Assembly: GCA_902766325.1 (NCBI GenBank)
Contig: CACXDF010000067.1
Span: 1 to 21,218, forward strand
Direction: 5' to 3'
DNA length: 21,218 nt
Source: an uncultured Eubacteriales bacterium
GTDB lineage: Bacteria > Bacillota > Clostridia > Christensenellales > DTU072
The notes beneath the pieces are model-generated. The model was not told the DNA's origin. It did no database searches and saw only the letters and a list, made by a program, of their open reading frames with translations. The position numbers were made by a program, and so were the translations under genes. Below are positions 6,744-14,701 of the stretch, one piece after another; the first letter of the stretch is position 1, and each line of letters starts with the position of its first letter.

Positions 6744-8270
6744 ATGCGGAGAGCGGACAGACCGGAAGACGTCGGCGTGAGTTCGAATGCGATATTCGAC
6801 TTTTTACGGGAAGTGGAAGAAAGCGGAGCCGAAAACCACGGTCTGATCGTCGTTCGTCACGGCAAGATCGCTTTCGAGGGATACAGATATCCCTATTCTG
6901 CCTCGACGCCTCACACGATGTTTTCGGTAACGAAGAGCCTCGTCTCCACCGCAGTGGGTTTTGCCGTAGACGAAGGACTTCTTTCGCTCGATACCCGGAT
7001 AGAACCTTATTTTTCGGAATACTTTCACGTTAAAAGCAAACGATGGAACCGGGTCACAGTAGAGGCTCTTTTGACGATGCGCAGCGGTAAGGCATTTACC
7101 TTTTTACAGGATATGACGGCCGACTATGCAAAGATATTCATGATGTCTCCGTTCAGAGCCAATAATAATTTTTTATACAGCAACAACGACGCTTATATGC
7201 TTTCCGCATTGCTTCAAAAGATCACCGGGCAAAGCGTCGTCGATTATCTTACGCCCCGCCTGTTCGAGCCGCTCGGGATCGAAAAACCGTTTTGGGAGAC
7301 AAATGCTTTCGGCATTTGCATCGGCGGTACGGGGTGCTATCTGACCGTTCGGGATATGGCCAAGATCGGCTGCTGCTACTTAAACGGCGGCAAGTACGAA
7401 GGAAAACAGGTGATCCCCGCATTCTGGACGGAAGAAGTCAAAAAGCATCGTACCGACACTATGGAAAAGGGCGCCGGATACGGCTATTATTTTTGGCTCA
7501 GAAAGGACTGTTTTATGATGGACGGTATGATGGGACAGTTTTGTATGATCTTTCCCGAAAAAGATGCCGTTGTCGCCATGACCAACTGTTCCGAGTCCGA
7601 ACGATTTTTATTAAACGTATTCTATAAGCATTATCCCTCGCTTTTCGATCCTGCGGAGGATATGCTGACGGAGTACATGAAAAACAGAGGCGAAAAGGCG
7701 ATCGCTTCCGCCCGTTCGGAAGAGGAAAAGAATATAGAGGGCGCCGTTTATCGGATCAAAGGCCCGGCTTTGCGTATCGCAAAATTGACAGGTTATCCCA
7801 TATCCGTCATTCCGCACGCGCTGAACGCCACCGTCGCCCGACGCCCGGAAAGTTCGATGGATCGCGTACGGTTTTCGTTCGATAAAGAAGGTTTGACTCT
7901 ATCCTGGCAAGAAGGAGAAGACGCCGTAGTCTGTCGTTGCGGTATGAACGGAGAGGCGCTTCTTTCCGAAATCGCTTTGGCAGGTTATCCGTATACCCTT
8001 TGGAGTTACGCTTATTGGGATAAGAAAAAGCTTTGCGTCATAATAAAACCGCTCAATACGTTGGCGACTCAACGCTTTATCTTTTCGTTCACGCCCAAGG
8101 GTATGAAAATGGAAGTAAAGAGCAAACCCGATTTCGGAAAGTTCTGTTCGGAAAACGCCGTCGCCGGAGGCGCCGTGCCCGATATTCCGTACGTCGCGCC
8201 TTTGCTTTGTAAAAATATAGAACAACTTGCGGGTCTGTTTGATATGCCCGTATTGTTTACCAAAGAATAA
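6744..8270 (+). CDS. Serine hydrolase, beta-lactamase/class C fold (paralogue 2)
   Basis: The protein has 508 residues counted from the second of two adjacent ATGs. AGGAGG at 6733-6738 lies five bases from 6744 but only two from 6741, so 6744 is preferred. The catalytic motifs are FSVTK (S61, K64), YSN (Y145, N147) and MGQF near residue 265, the same set and spacing as in paralogue 1. The C-terminal region of about 200 residues is also shared. No signal peptide is visible. The two copies are clearly related along their full length, with long identical peptides such as DYLTPRLFEPLGIEKPFWET. The gene has its own promoter, and the metallophosphoesterase starts 33 bases downstream. The substrate is unknown; a cytoplasmic esterase or peptidase is the best reading. 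Confidence 0.87.
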   Translation: MRRADRPEDVGVSSNAIFDFLREVEESGAENHGLIVVRHGKIAFEGYRYPYSASTPHTMFSVTKSLVSTAVGFAVDEGLLSLDTRIEPYFSEYFHVKSKRWNRVTVEALLTMRSGKAFTFLQDMTADYAKIFMMSPFRANNNFLYSNNDAYMLSALLQKITGQSVVDYLTPRLFEPLGIEKPFWETNAFGICIGGTGCYLTVRDMAKIGCCYLNGGKYEGKQVIPAFWTEEVKKHRTDTMEKGAGYGYYFWLRKDCFMMDGMMGQFCMIFPEKDAVVAMTNCSESERFLLNVFYKHYPSLFDPAEDMLTEYMKNRGEKAIASARSEEEKNIEGAVYRIKGPALRIAKLTGYPISVIPHALNATVARRPESSMDRVRFSFDKEGLTLSWQEGEDAVVCRCGMNGEALLSEIALAGYPYTLWSYAYWDKKKLCVIIKPLNTLATQRFIFSFTPKGMKMEVKSKPDFGKFCSENAVAGGAVPDIPYVAPLLCKNIEQLAGLFDMPVLFTKE

Positions 8271-8303
8271 ACCGCATCGTTTTTACTAAGGAGTAAATGA
8301 TAC

Positions 8304-9599
8304 ATGAGTAAATCGAAAAAAGCCGCCGTCGCTGTTGCGATCGTACTTTTGGCCTTGATAGCTTTTTATTTGCTGTTTTTGGTCGTCTGGCAATATTTTT
8401 CGGATTTGAAAGGCCCGGGAAGAACGGACGGCGTTCTCGATTCTTCGAAAGGCGAATTCGAGGCCGATCCGGAGATCGAATCGCCGCTCAAATTCAGCAG
8501 GGGTGCTTTTAAGATCGCTTTTATTACCGATATTCAAGACGTTTATCCTCTGAATGACACGACGAAAGCCTTTATTATCGAAGTTTTAAAAAGAGAAAGA
8601 CCCGACCTCGTCGTCCTCGGCGGAGACAACTGCGTCGCGGACTATACCGATCTTCCCGAAGGTAAGAACAAAGATCTGAGCTACGAAGAAAAAGAAGTTT
8701 TGACCGAAAAAGTCAAAAACCTGGCTATTAAAGAACTGTGCGATCTGTTCGTTGCGCAAAAGGTTTATTTCACATTGGTTTTCGGCAATCACGACCATGA
8801 GCAGGGTATGGACGACGATCATCTTTTGAAGCTTTATCAAAAATACGGCGGAAAGTACTGCCTTGCGTACGATCCCGCGCCCGAACTCACCGGTACGGCT
8901 ACGCATAATCTTACGATCAAAGATTCGGCCGGGAAAAAGGACGTCTTTAATCTGTGGATGTTCGACAGTAACGAATACGAGGGTGGCGGCGACGGAGCCG
9001 TCTGTGCCGATCAGGTGGATTGGTACGTGAAAAAAAATAAATTGCTTGCCGAAAAAAGCGGCGGAGTATTGCCGTCGTTTACCTTCCAACATATTGTCGA
9101 TCACAACGTGATGGACGCGATCTTTTATCGCGCGCCGTCTTTTGCCGGCAATATCGGCAGAAGAACGAGCGACGCCGTTTATTGGAACTTTTTGAAACGG
9201 TACGGTAACTTCAACGGTTTCGTTCACGAACTCGTCTGCTGCGGCTATTACGATCACGGTATGCACGACGCGTTGAAAGAAAGCGGCAAAGTGCTCGCTT
9301 GTTTTTCCGGACACGACCATATCTGTAACTATATAACAAACGTCGGAGGGATCGACTATATCAATACGGCGGCCTGTACTTTCCATTCTTATAACGAACT
9401 CTTTTTGGTCGGTTGTCGCATAATAGAACTGAATGAAAGCGATCTTTCCGCGTATGCCACGCGCAACGTATTTTTGACCGATTATGCCAAGGAAGAGGGT
9501 TGCATCGTCAATTTGCTCGGAGATATCACGCAAAAAGAGGCTATTCGCGCCGAAAGACACCGTAAGATGCTCGGCAAATTGAACGGGGAGGGTTATTAA
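8304..9599 (+). CDS. Membrane-anchored calcineurin-like metallophosphoesterase
   Basis: This 431-residue protein has an N-terminal membrane helix (residues 7-29) and a metallophosphoesterase domain from about residue 69. Motifs in order are ITDIQD (D76, with Q78 where many members have His), GGDN (D107-D108 region), GNHDHE (N162, H163), FQHIVDH and FSGHDH. The DxQ form of the first motif is known in some branches, for example ADP-ribose/CDP-alcohol phosphatase relatives. The domain is predicted to lie outside the membrane or on its outer face; the substrate cannot be read from sequence. AAGGAG (8288-8293) lies ten bases before this ATG. A four-codon mini-ORF (8297-8311) overlaps the start and is probably incidental. 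rlmA begins one base after the stop. Confidence 0.87.
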   Translation: MSKSKKAAVAVAIVLLALIAFYLLFLVVWQYFSDLKGPGRTDGVLDSSKGEFEADPEIESPLKFSRGAFKIAFITDIQDVYPLNDTTKAFIIEVLKRERPDLVVLGGDNCVADYTDLPEGKNKDLSYEEKEVLTEKVKNLAIKELCDLFVAQKVYFTLVFGNHDHEQGMDDDHLLKLYQKYGGKYCLAYDPAPELTGTATHNLTIKDSAGKKDVFNLWMFDSNEYEGGGDGAVCADQVDWYVKKNKLLAEKSGGVLPSFTFQHIVDHNVMDAIFYRAPSFAGNIGRRTSDAVYWNFLKRYGNFNGFVHELVCCGYYDHGMHDALKESGKVLACFSGHDHICNYITNVGGIDYINTAACTFHSYNELFLVGCRIIELNESDLSAYATRNVFLTDYAKEEGCIVNLLGDITQKEAIRAERHRKMLGKLNGEGY

Positions 9600-9600
9600 A

Positions 9601-10407
9601 ATGGTTTCTTATCCTTTTGTTTGTCCTAAGTGTCGTCAAAAACTGACTTTGGAAGGGAAAAGCTATCTTTGTTCCGACGGACACTGCTACGACGTAGCGA
9701 AAAGCGGCTACGTCAATCTTGTCCTCGTCAACAATAAGCATTCCGCCGATCCGGGCGACAATAAAGAAATGATCCGCGCCCGCGTTCTCGTTATGGACGC
9801 GGGGTATTACGACAGTTTGTCCGACTGTATCGTGGACGTGTTGAGCGATCTTCCGCACAGCGCCGTCCTCGACAGCGGTTGCGGCGTGGGCTCTGTTACC
9901 GGCAGGATAAAAGATGCCTTTCCGGATAGCCTTGTGCTCGGTTCCGATATTTCCAAAAACGCCGCCGAAGCCGCCGCGAAAAAATATAAGAACGTACCGT
10001 TCTGCGTTGCGTCGGGCAACGATCTTCCTGTCGCAGACCAAAGTCAGGACGCTGTGATTTGTGCTTTCGCGCCCGTTTTCGAGAAAGAATTTTTGCGCGT
10101 TCTTCGTCCCGGCGGTATTTTTATTCGCGTCGTACCGGACGTCAAGCACCTTTTCGGATTGAAGAGCATTCTTTATTCCACGCCGCGCCTTAACGAACGC
10201 GACACGGACGAACCGACCGGTTTCGAGAAGATCGCCACTCGCTTCGTTGCCGACGACTTTACGGCGAAAGGCGAAGTGGTTTCTTCGCTTATAAAAATGA
10301 CGCCGTATTATTACCACACAAAGAAAGAAGACCTCGACAGGGTCTTCGCTATGCCGTCCATTGTTACAAATCGGGCGTTTGAGGTCAGAGTTTACAGAAA
10401 GAATTAA
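9601..10407 (+). CDS. rlmA: 23S rRNA (guanine-N1)-methyltransferase, RlmA family
   Basis: This 268-residue SAM-dependent methyltransferase closely parallels E. coli RlmA. An N-terminal zinc finger has C8, C11, C24 and H28. The family stretch KSGYVNLVLVNNKHSADPGD and the following MIRAR...DAGYY are conserved. The SAM-binding loop is LDSGCGVGS (residues 90-98). RlmA enzymes methylate N1 of G745 in Gram-negatives; the Gram-positive TlrB branch modifies the neighbouring G748 and affects tylosin resistance. I cannot decide the exact base from sequence. The start follows GGGGAGGG (9585-9592) inside the end of the phosphoesterase gene, one base after its stop, so the two are co-transcribed. Its stop overlaps the stop of the convergent small membrane gene. 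Confidence 0.92.
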   Translation: MVSYPFVCPKCRQKLTLEGKSYLCSDGHCYDVAKSGYVNLVLVNNKHSADPGDNKEMIRARVLVMDAGYYDSLSDCIVDVLSDLPHSAVLDSGCGVGSVTGRIKDAFPDSLVLGSDISKNAAEAAAKKYKNVPFCVASGNDLPVADQSQDAVICAFAPVFEKEFLRVLRPGGIFIRVVPDVKHLFGLKSILYSTPRLNERDTDEPTGFEKIATRFVADDFTAKGEVVSSLIKMTPYYYHTKKEDLDRVFAMPSIVTNRAFEVRVYRKN

Positions 10408-10724
10408 ATCAAAAAAAGTATTGCGATCAAAACGATCGTTACAACGAGCATGGCTGACGAAAGAACAAGCGTTGCTATGCCCGCTTTTTTGTTGACGTTA
10501 CGGAGCAAACTGACGGAAGCGCAAATTTCGACGATATCGAACAAAAAGAACAACGCTTCGGTAATGATTAAAGCGATATATAAAAACACCGTTCCGACCA
10601 TATCGGTCATGGGAGAATGAACTCTTTCAAAAGCGATAGAGATAAGCGTCGTTCCGAGTGCGAAACCGAAAGCGCTGGAAACCAAAAAAATGACCGTTAA
10701 TAATTTTATTGTCGACTTTCCCAT
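10404..10724 (-). CDS. Small three-helix membrane protein, unknown function
   Basis: This 106-residue hydrophobic protein has three predicted membrane helices (about residues 6-30, 42-67 and 79-105) joined by short polar loops, with an RNVNKK loop before the last helix. I do not recognise a family. The ATG at 10724 is chosen because AAGGAG (10736-10731) is six bases upstream; a TTG at 10727 would be only three bases away. The gene converges on rlmA with a 4-base overlap of stop codons (TTAA, 10404-10407), leaving no room for a separate terminator. It is divergent from smpB across about 115 bases. Base usage looks more AT-rich than that of its neighbours. Confidence 0.7.
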   Translation of the reverse strand: MGKSTIKLLTVIFLVSSAFGFALGTTLISIAFERVHSPMTDMVGTVFLYIALIITEALFFLFDIVEICASVSLLRNVNKKAGIATLVLSSAMLVVTIVLIAILFLI

Positions 10725-10741
10725 CAAGAACTCCTTTTTTT

Positions 10742-10771
10742 CATCATAGCACAGTTTTTTGTCGGAAACAA
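10742..10771 (-). promoter_or_regulatory. Probable promoter of the small membrane protein gene
   Basis: On the minus strand, TTGTTT (10771-10766) and TATGAT (10747-10742) are 18 bases apart. The -35 overlaps the left arm of the inverted repeat at 10769-10807, so a protein bound there could control it. Confidence 0.45.
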
Positions 10772-10807
10772 CTTATTCTTTATCGTTTAGATAGCCTGAA
10801 TAAGTTG
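10769..10807. repeat. 10-bp inverted repeat in the divergent gap upstream of smpB
   Basis: CAACTTATTC (10769-10778) and GAATAAGTTG (10798-10807) are perfect inverted copies around 19 bases. Arm length and spacing suit a dimeric repressor site or an mRNA stem-loop. The left arm touches the -35 of the minus-strand promoter. Confidence 0.5.
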
Positions 10808-10817
10808 CGAAACGGAA

Positions 10818-10839
10818 ATAATTATGATAACATAATTAT
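10818..10839 (+). repeat. AT-rich 9-bp inverted repeat immediately upstream of smpB
   Basis: ATAATTATG (10818-10826) and CATAATTAT (10831-10839) are perfect inverted copies around AATA's four-base gap, ending two bases before the smpB ATG. A possible -10, TATGAT (10823-10828), lies within it; no convincing -35 is seen. There is no Shine-Dalgarno sequence between the repeat and the start codon. Confidence 0.5.
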
Positions 10840-10841
10840 GT

Positions 10842-11300
10842 ATGGCAAAAAATATTGAAAAAACCATCGCGACCAACAAAAAGGCCTACCACGACTTCTT
10901 TATCGAAGATACGTTCGAGGCGGGTATCGTTTTGACCGGGAGCGAGGTAAAGAGCGCCCGGCTCGGTCAGGTCAACCTCAAAGACAGCTACGCCGTCATA
11001 AAAAACGGCGAACTTTTGCTGCTCGGGCTTCATATTACCCCGTACGAAAAGGGCAGTTTTTTCAACCCTGACGCACGTCGCACGCGGAAGCTGCTTATGC
11101 ATAAAGCCGAGATCCGGAAGTTGAAGCAGAAGACGGAACAAAAGGGGTATACCATCGTCGTGACCAAACTTTATTTCAAACAGGCTCTCCTGAAAGCGGA
11201 AGTGGCTCTTGCCAGAGGTAAAGAATTGCACGACAAAAGAGAAACGCTGAAACGCCGTCAGCAGGAAATGGATATCAAACGCGCTTTGGCGCGAGTATAA
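10842..11300 (+). CDS. smpB: SsrA-binding protein SmpB
   Basis: This 152-residue protein is the tmRNA partner in trans-translation, which rescues ribosomes stalled on broken mRNAs. Family features are KKAYHDFFIEDTFEAGIVLTGSEVKS at the N-terminus (OB-fold core), HITPYEKGSFFNPDARRTRKLL, and the basic C-terminal tail beginning at HDKRETLKRR that enters the mRNA channel. Length is typical. The start is fixed by homology (MAKNIEKTIATNKKAYHDFF), but no ribosome binding site precedes it, which is unlike almost every other gene here. The tmRNA gene ssrA, often nearby, is not in this window. metY follows after 41 bases. Confidence 0.96.
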   Translation: MAKNIEKTIATNKKAYHDFFIEDTFEAGIVLTGSEVKSARLGQVNLKDSYAVIKNGELLLLGLHITPYEKGSFFNPDARRTRKLLMHKAEIRKLKQKTEQKGYTIVVTKLYFKQALLKAEVALARGKELHDKRETLKRRQQEMDIKRALARV

Positions 11301-11341
11301 AACAAAATCAATAACGATCAAATAACATAACGGAGGATATT

Positions 11342-12628
11342 ATGTTCGAAAGAGAAACAAAATGCGTTCAGTCCGGATACAATCCGAAAAGCGGCGAGCC
11401 CCGCGTGCTCCCCATCTATCAAAGCACCACGTTCAGCTATGATTCTCCCGAAGATATGGCCGCGCTTTTCGACCTGAAAGCGGAAGGATTCTTTTATACC
11501 CGTCTCGGCAACCCGACGGTAGACGCCCTGGAAAAGAAGATCGCCGATCTCGACGGCGGCGTCGGAGCCATGGGTACCGCGAGCGGTATGTCGGCCACCC
11601 TTATTACCGTTGCCAATCTTTGTCATGCCGGAGATAACATCATCAGCACGGCCACGGTTTACGGCGGAACCTATAACCTTTTTTCAACCACTATCGCAAA
11701 ACTCGGCATCGAATGCCGGTTCGTCGATCCGTGCGTCAGCAGGGAAGAATTGGAATCCAAGATCGATGACAAGACCAAACTCTTCTTCTGCGAGACCATC
11801 GCTAACTGCGCGATGAACGTCGCCAATTTCGAGATGTTCTCGGACGTGTGCAAAAAGCACGGCGTCGTCTTTGCCGTTGATAACACGCTTGCGACCCCCG
11901 TTATTTGCCGTCCGCTCGAGCACGGCGCCAACGTCGTCGTGTACGCTTCCACAAAGTATCTCGACGGACACGCTACCAGCGTAGGCGGTATTATCGTCGA
12001 CGGCGGAAACTTCAGCTTCCTCGGCAATAAGCGTTATCCCGATTTCAACGAACCGGACGAAAGCTATCACGGTCTCGTCTACGCCAAGGATTGCGGCAAG
12101 GCCGGTTTTATCGTTAAGGCACGTGCCCAGTATATGCGCGACTTCGGCGCTCAGATGGCTCCGATGAACGCTTTTCTTACCTTCCTCGGATCGGAAACGC
12201 TTCATCTCCGTATGCCGCGTCACAGCGAAAACGCTTTGCTCGTCGCCGAGATGTTAAAGAAAAATTCCAACGTGGAATGGGTAAAATACGCCGGTTTGAA
12301 AGATGACGAAAACTATCCGCTCGTTCAAAAGTATTTTGACGGCGGTATGGCTTCGGGCATGGTTACGTTCGGAATCAAGGGAGGCAGAGCGGGAGCGATC
12401 CGCTTCCAGAAGGCGCTTCGTTTGTTCCGTATCGTTACGCACATCGCGGACGCGCGCAGTTGCGTTCTGCACCCGGCCAGCACCACCCATCGTCAACTTT
12501 CCGATTCCGATCTGAAGGCCTGCGGCATCAGCGACAATCTGATCCGTTTGTCCGTCGGCATCGAGAATCCCAAAGATATCCTTGCCGATCTCGAAAACGC
12601 TTTGAAAGAGGCAGAAAAAGGAAATTAA
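11342..12628 (+). CDS. metY: O-acetylhomoserine sulfhydrylase (aminocarboxypropyltransferase), PLP-dependent
   Basis: This 428-residue Cys/Met-metabolism PLP enzyme joins O-acetylhomoserine and sulfide to give homocysteine and acetate. Visible residues are Y52 and R54 (YTRLGNPT, phosphate binding from the partner subunit), D180 in VDNTLATP (contacts the pyridine nitrogen) and K205 in STKYLDGH (Schiff base). Length of about 430 and the PDESYHGL insertion fit MetY rather than the roughly 380-residue cystathionine gamma-synthase or beta-lyase. GGAGG (11332-11336) is five bases from the ATG. metA downstream makes its substrate. The 41-base gap before it is too short for a SAM riboswitch. Confidence 0.93.
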   Translation: MFERETKCVQSGYNPKSGEPRVLPIYQSTTFSYDSPEDMAALFDLKAEGFFYTRLGNPTVDALEKKIADLDGGVGAMGTASGMSATLITVANLCHAGDNIISTATVYGGTYNLFSTTIAKLGIECRFVDPCVSREELESKIDDKTKLFFCETIANCAMNVANFEMFSDVCKKHGVVFAVDNTLATPVICRPLEHGANVVVYASTKYLDGHATSVGGIIVDGGNFSFLGNKRYPDFNEPDESYHGLVYAKDCGKAGFIVKARAQYMRDFGAQMAPMNAFLTFLGSETLHLRMPRHSENALLVAEMLKKNSNVEWVKYAGLKDDENYPLVQKYFDGGMASGMVTFGIKGGRAGAIRFQKALRLFRIVTHIADARSCVLHPASTTHRQLSDSDLKACGISDNLIRLSVGIENPKDILADLENALKEAEKGN

Positions 12629-12638
12629 GAAGTAATTC

Positions 12639-12676
12639 GGTGGCTTTCGATCCTGAAACCGGGGTCGAAAGCCGCC
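12639..12676 (+). promoter_or_regulatory. Long stable hairpin between metY and metA
   Basis: The arms at 12639-12653 and 12662-12676 can form a 15-bp stem with two G-U pairs around an 8-base loop (TGAAACCG). No T run follows, so it is not a standard terminator. It could shield the metY message from 3' decay, act as a processing site, or set the level of metA relative to metY. The metA ribosome binding site (GAGGT, 12684-12688) lies eight bases downstream. Confidence 0.55.
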
Positions 12677-12693
12677 TCCGTACGAGGTAAAAT

Positions 12694-13605
12694 ATGCCTA
12701 TCGTTATTTCAAAAGATATTCCCGCGTTCGACGTATTGAGCAGGGAAAACGTATTCGTCATGAGTTCTGTCCGCGCGCAAACGCAGGATATTCGTCCCAT
12801 TGAGATTGCCGTCGTCAATTTGATGCCCACCAAGATCGAGACGGAAACGCAACTTATGCGTCTTTTGGCAAATACCCCTTTGCAGGTGAACGTGACGCTC
12901 GTGAGGATGGCCACGTATAATTCGACCAACACGTCGCAGGATCATATGGAAAAGTTTTACGTTACTTTCGACGAACTTGCCGGACGTAAGTTCGACGGTA
13001 TGATCGTGACCGGCGCGCCCGTAGAAAAAATGGAGTTTACCGACGTTAAATACTGGGATGAACTCTGTAAGATCATGGACTACGCCGAAAAGAACGTGAC
13101 CAGTTCTTTGTTTATTTGCTGGGGGGCGCAAGCCGCCATGAATTACTATTTCGGCGTCGGGAAAAAAGAATTGCCGAAAAAGCTTTTCGGTGTTTTCGAT
13201 AATCACGTCTGCCAAGAAAACGAACCGCTTTTGCGCGGACTGAACGATACTTTCCGCGTGCCGCACTCCCGATATACCGAGATTAAAAAAGAGGATATGG
13301 AAGAAGACGGCCGCATCGTTATTTTAGCCGAGGGCGAAGAATGCGGAGTCAGCATTGCAAAATGCATAGATAACAGACGTTTTTTCTTTTTCGGGCACAG
13401 CGAGTACGATCGCGACACTTTGAAAAAAGAATATTTACGCGATAAAGAGAAGGGCTTGGATATCGATCCTCCGAAAAACTATTTTGCGGATGAAAATTTG
13501 ACGAAGGTCGATTACAGTTGGCGTTCGACGGGCACCTTGCTGTTCAGTAACTGGCTCAACTATTACGTGTACCAGTTGACGCCGTACGATATCGGGAGAA
13601 TATAA
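12694..13605 (+). CDS. metAA: Homoserine O-acetyltransferase (MetA family)
   Basis: This 303-residue MetA family enzyme activates homoserine for methionine synthesis. Numbering coincides with E. coli MetA: the nucleophile is C142 (ICWGAQA), and the catalytic partners are H235 and E237 (FFGHSEYD). Residue 111, in TGAPVE, is Glu. In characterised MetA proteins Glu111 selects acetyl-CoA and Gly111 selects succinyl-CoA, so the product should be O-acetylhomoserine despite the common name homoserine O-succinyltransferase. This agrees with metY immediately upstream, which uses that product. The gene follows metY after 65 bases that contain a large hairpin; recF starts four bases after its stop. Confidence 0.95.
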   Translation: MPIVISKDIPAFDVLSRENVFVMSSVRAQTQDIRPIEIAVVNLMPTKIETETQLMRLLANTPLQVNVTLVRMATYNSTNTSQDHMEKFYVTFDELAGRKFDGMIVTGAPVEKMEFTDVKYWDELCKIMDYAEKNVTSSLFICWGAQAAMNYYFGVGKKELPKKLFGVFDNHVCQENEPLLRGLNDTFRVPHSRYTEIKKEDMEEDGRIVILAEGEECGVSIAKCIDNRRFFFFGHSEYDRDTLKKEYLRDKEKGLDIDPPKNYFADENLTKVDYSWRSTGTLLFSNWLNYYVYQLTPYDIGRI

Positions 13606-13609
13606 TAGT

Positions 13610-14701
13610 TTGATCGTCAGGAGCGTAACGTTAAAAAACTATCTTTCTTATCAAGATCTGACCGTTGCGTTCGACGGCGGGGTCAACGTGCTCACCGGAC
13701 AAAACGCCGTCGGAAAGACCAATCTTGCCGAGAGCATTTATTATGCGTCGGTCGGCAAGTCGGCGAGAGGACTGAAGGATAAAGAGCTCCTTCGTTGGGA
13801 CGGCGATAACAATGCGGAAATACATCTTTCCGTTCAAAAAAAGTACGCTCGCCATACCGTTGATATCGACATCGACAAACAGGGCAAAAAGCGTATTATG
13901 ATCGACAAGATACCCATTGCGAAAATGGGCGAATTGATGGGGGCGGTTTACGTCGTATATTTTTCTCCGGGAGAAATGCGACTTATTAAGGAGTCCCCGG
14001 CCGACAGACGGAGATTTGTCGATATCAGCTTATGTCAGCAGGACAAGACCTATTTTTACGCGCTCGTCCGCTATAATCAGCTCCTCGCGCAAAGGAATAA
14101 ACTGCTGAAAGAATACTACAATACGGCTTCCTTAAAGCCGATGAGCGATATTATCGTCGAAAAGATGTGCAAAGAGCAGGAATTTATTATCAATAAACGC
14201 CGTGCCTTTTTGCAAAAGTTGGCGCCTGTGGCCGACAAAAAGCATTATCTTCTTTCGGGCGGAAAAGAGCGCCTGGAACTGGAATACGAAACGGAAGAGA
14301 TCGACGAAAACGACGTGCAAGGGTCCTTACGCGCGTTGTATGAAAAGAATTTCGAGAAGGACAGCCGTCTTTCTTATACTACCGTCGGCGTGCACCGCGA
14401 CGACCTCAAAATCGTGGCGGGAGGGATCGACGTCCGGAAATTCGGTTCTCAAGGACAACAGCGCACGGCGGCTCTCAGTCTGAAACTCGCCGAAGTCGAA
14501 CTCTTTTATACCGCGAGCGGGGAGTACCCCGTTTTGATATTGGACGACGTCATGAGCGAATTGGACGAACAGCGGCAAAGAGCGCTATTCGCTTCTCTTG
14601 CCGGTATACAGACCATCGTTACTTGCACCTCTTTCGACAGAGATATCGCGCCCGGCGCGACCGTATACGAAATAAAAAACAGGATGATAAAAAAATTATG
14701 A
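13610..14701 (+). CDS. recF: DNA replication and repair protein RecF
   Basis: This 363-residue SMC/ABC-type ATPase loads RecA at gaps in DNA. Walker A is GQNAVGKT (residues 30-37), the ABC signature is GSQGQQRT (279-286) and Walker B is LILDDVMSELD (309-319). The N-terminus IVRSVTLKNYLSYQDL aligns with the usual YIKSLTLKNFRNY opening, fixing a TTG start at 13610, with GGGAG at 13594-13598 eleven bases upstream. It lies four bases after metA and overlaps argS by four bases (ATGA). In most Bacillota recF sits with dnaA, dnaN and gyrB, none of which is present here. Confidence 0.95.
   Translation: MIVRSVTLKNYLSYQDLTVAFDGGVNVLTGQNAVGKTNLAESIYYASVGKSARGLKDKELLRWDGDNNAEIHLSVQKKYARHTVDIDIDKQGKKRIMIDKIPIAKMGELMGAVYVVYFSPGEMRLIKESPADRRRFVDISLCQQDKTYFYALVRYNQLLAQRNKLLKEYYNTASLKPMSDIIVEKMCKEQEFIINKRRAFLQKLAPVADKKHYLLSGGKERLELEYETEEIDENDVQGSLRALYEKNFEKDSRLSYTTVGVHRDDLKIVAGGIDVRKFGSQGQQRTAALSLKLAEVELFYTASGEYPVLILDDVMSELDEQRQRALFASLAGIQTIVTCTSFDRDIAPGATVYEIKNRMIKKL

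Noticed and set aside
8297..8311. Four-codon mini-ORF overlapping the phosphoesterase start
   Set aside because: It is too short to judge and can arise by chance from ATG-like sequence near a start.
11280..11293. CGCGC-TTTG-GCGCG hairpin at the end of smpB as terminator
   Set aside because: It is only 5 bp, lies inside coding sequence and has no T run; metY follows closely and is likely co-transcribed.
14623..14697. Longer argS start at 14623
   Set aside because: It lies wholly within recF in another frame; the family N-terminus begins at the ATG overlapping the recF stop.
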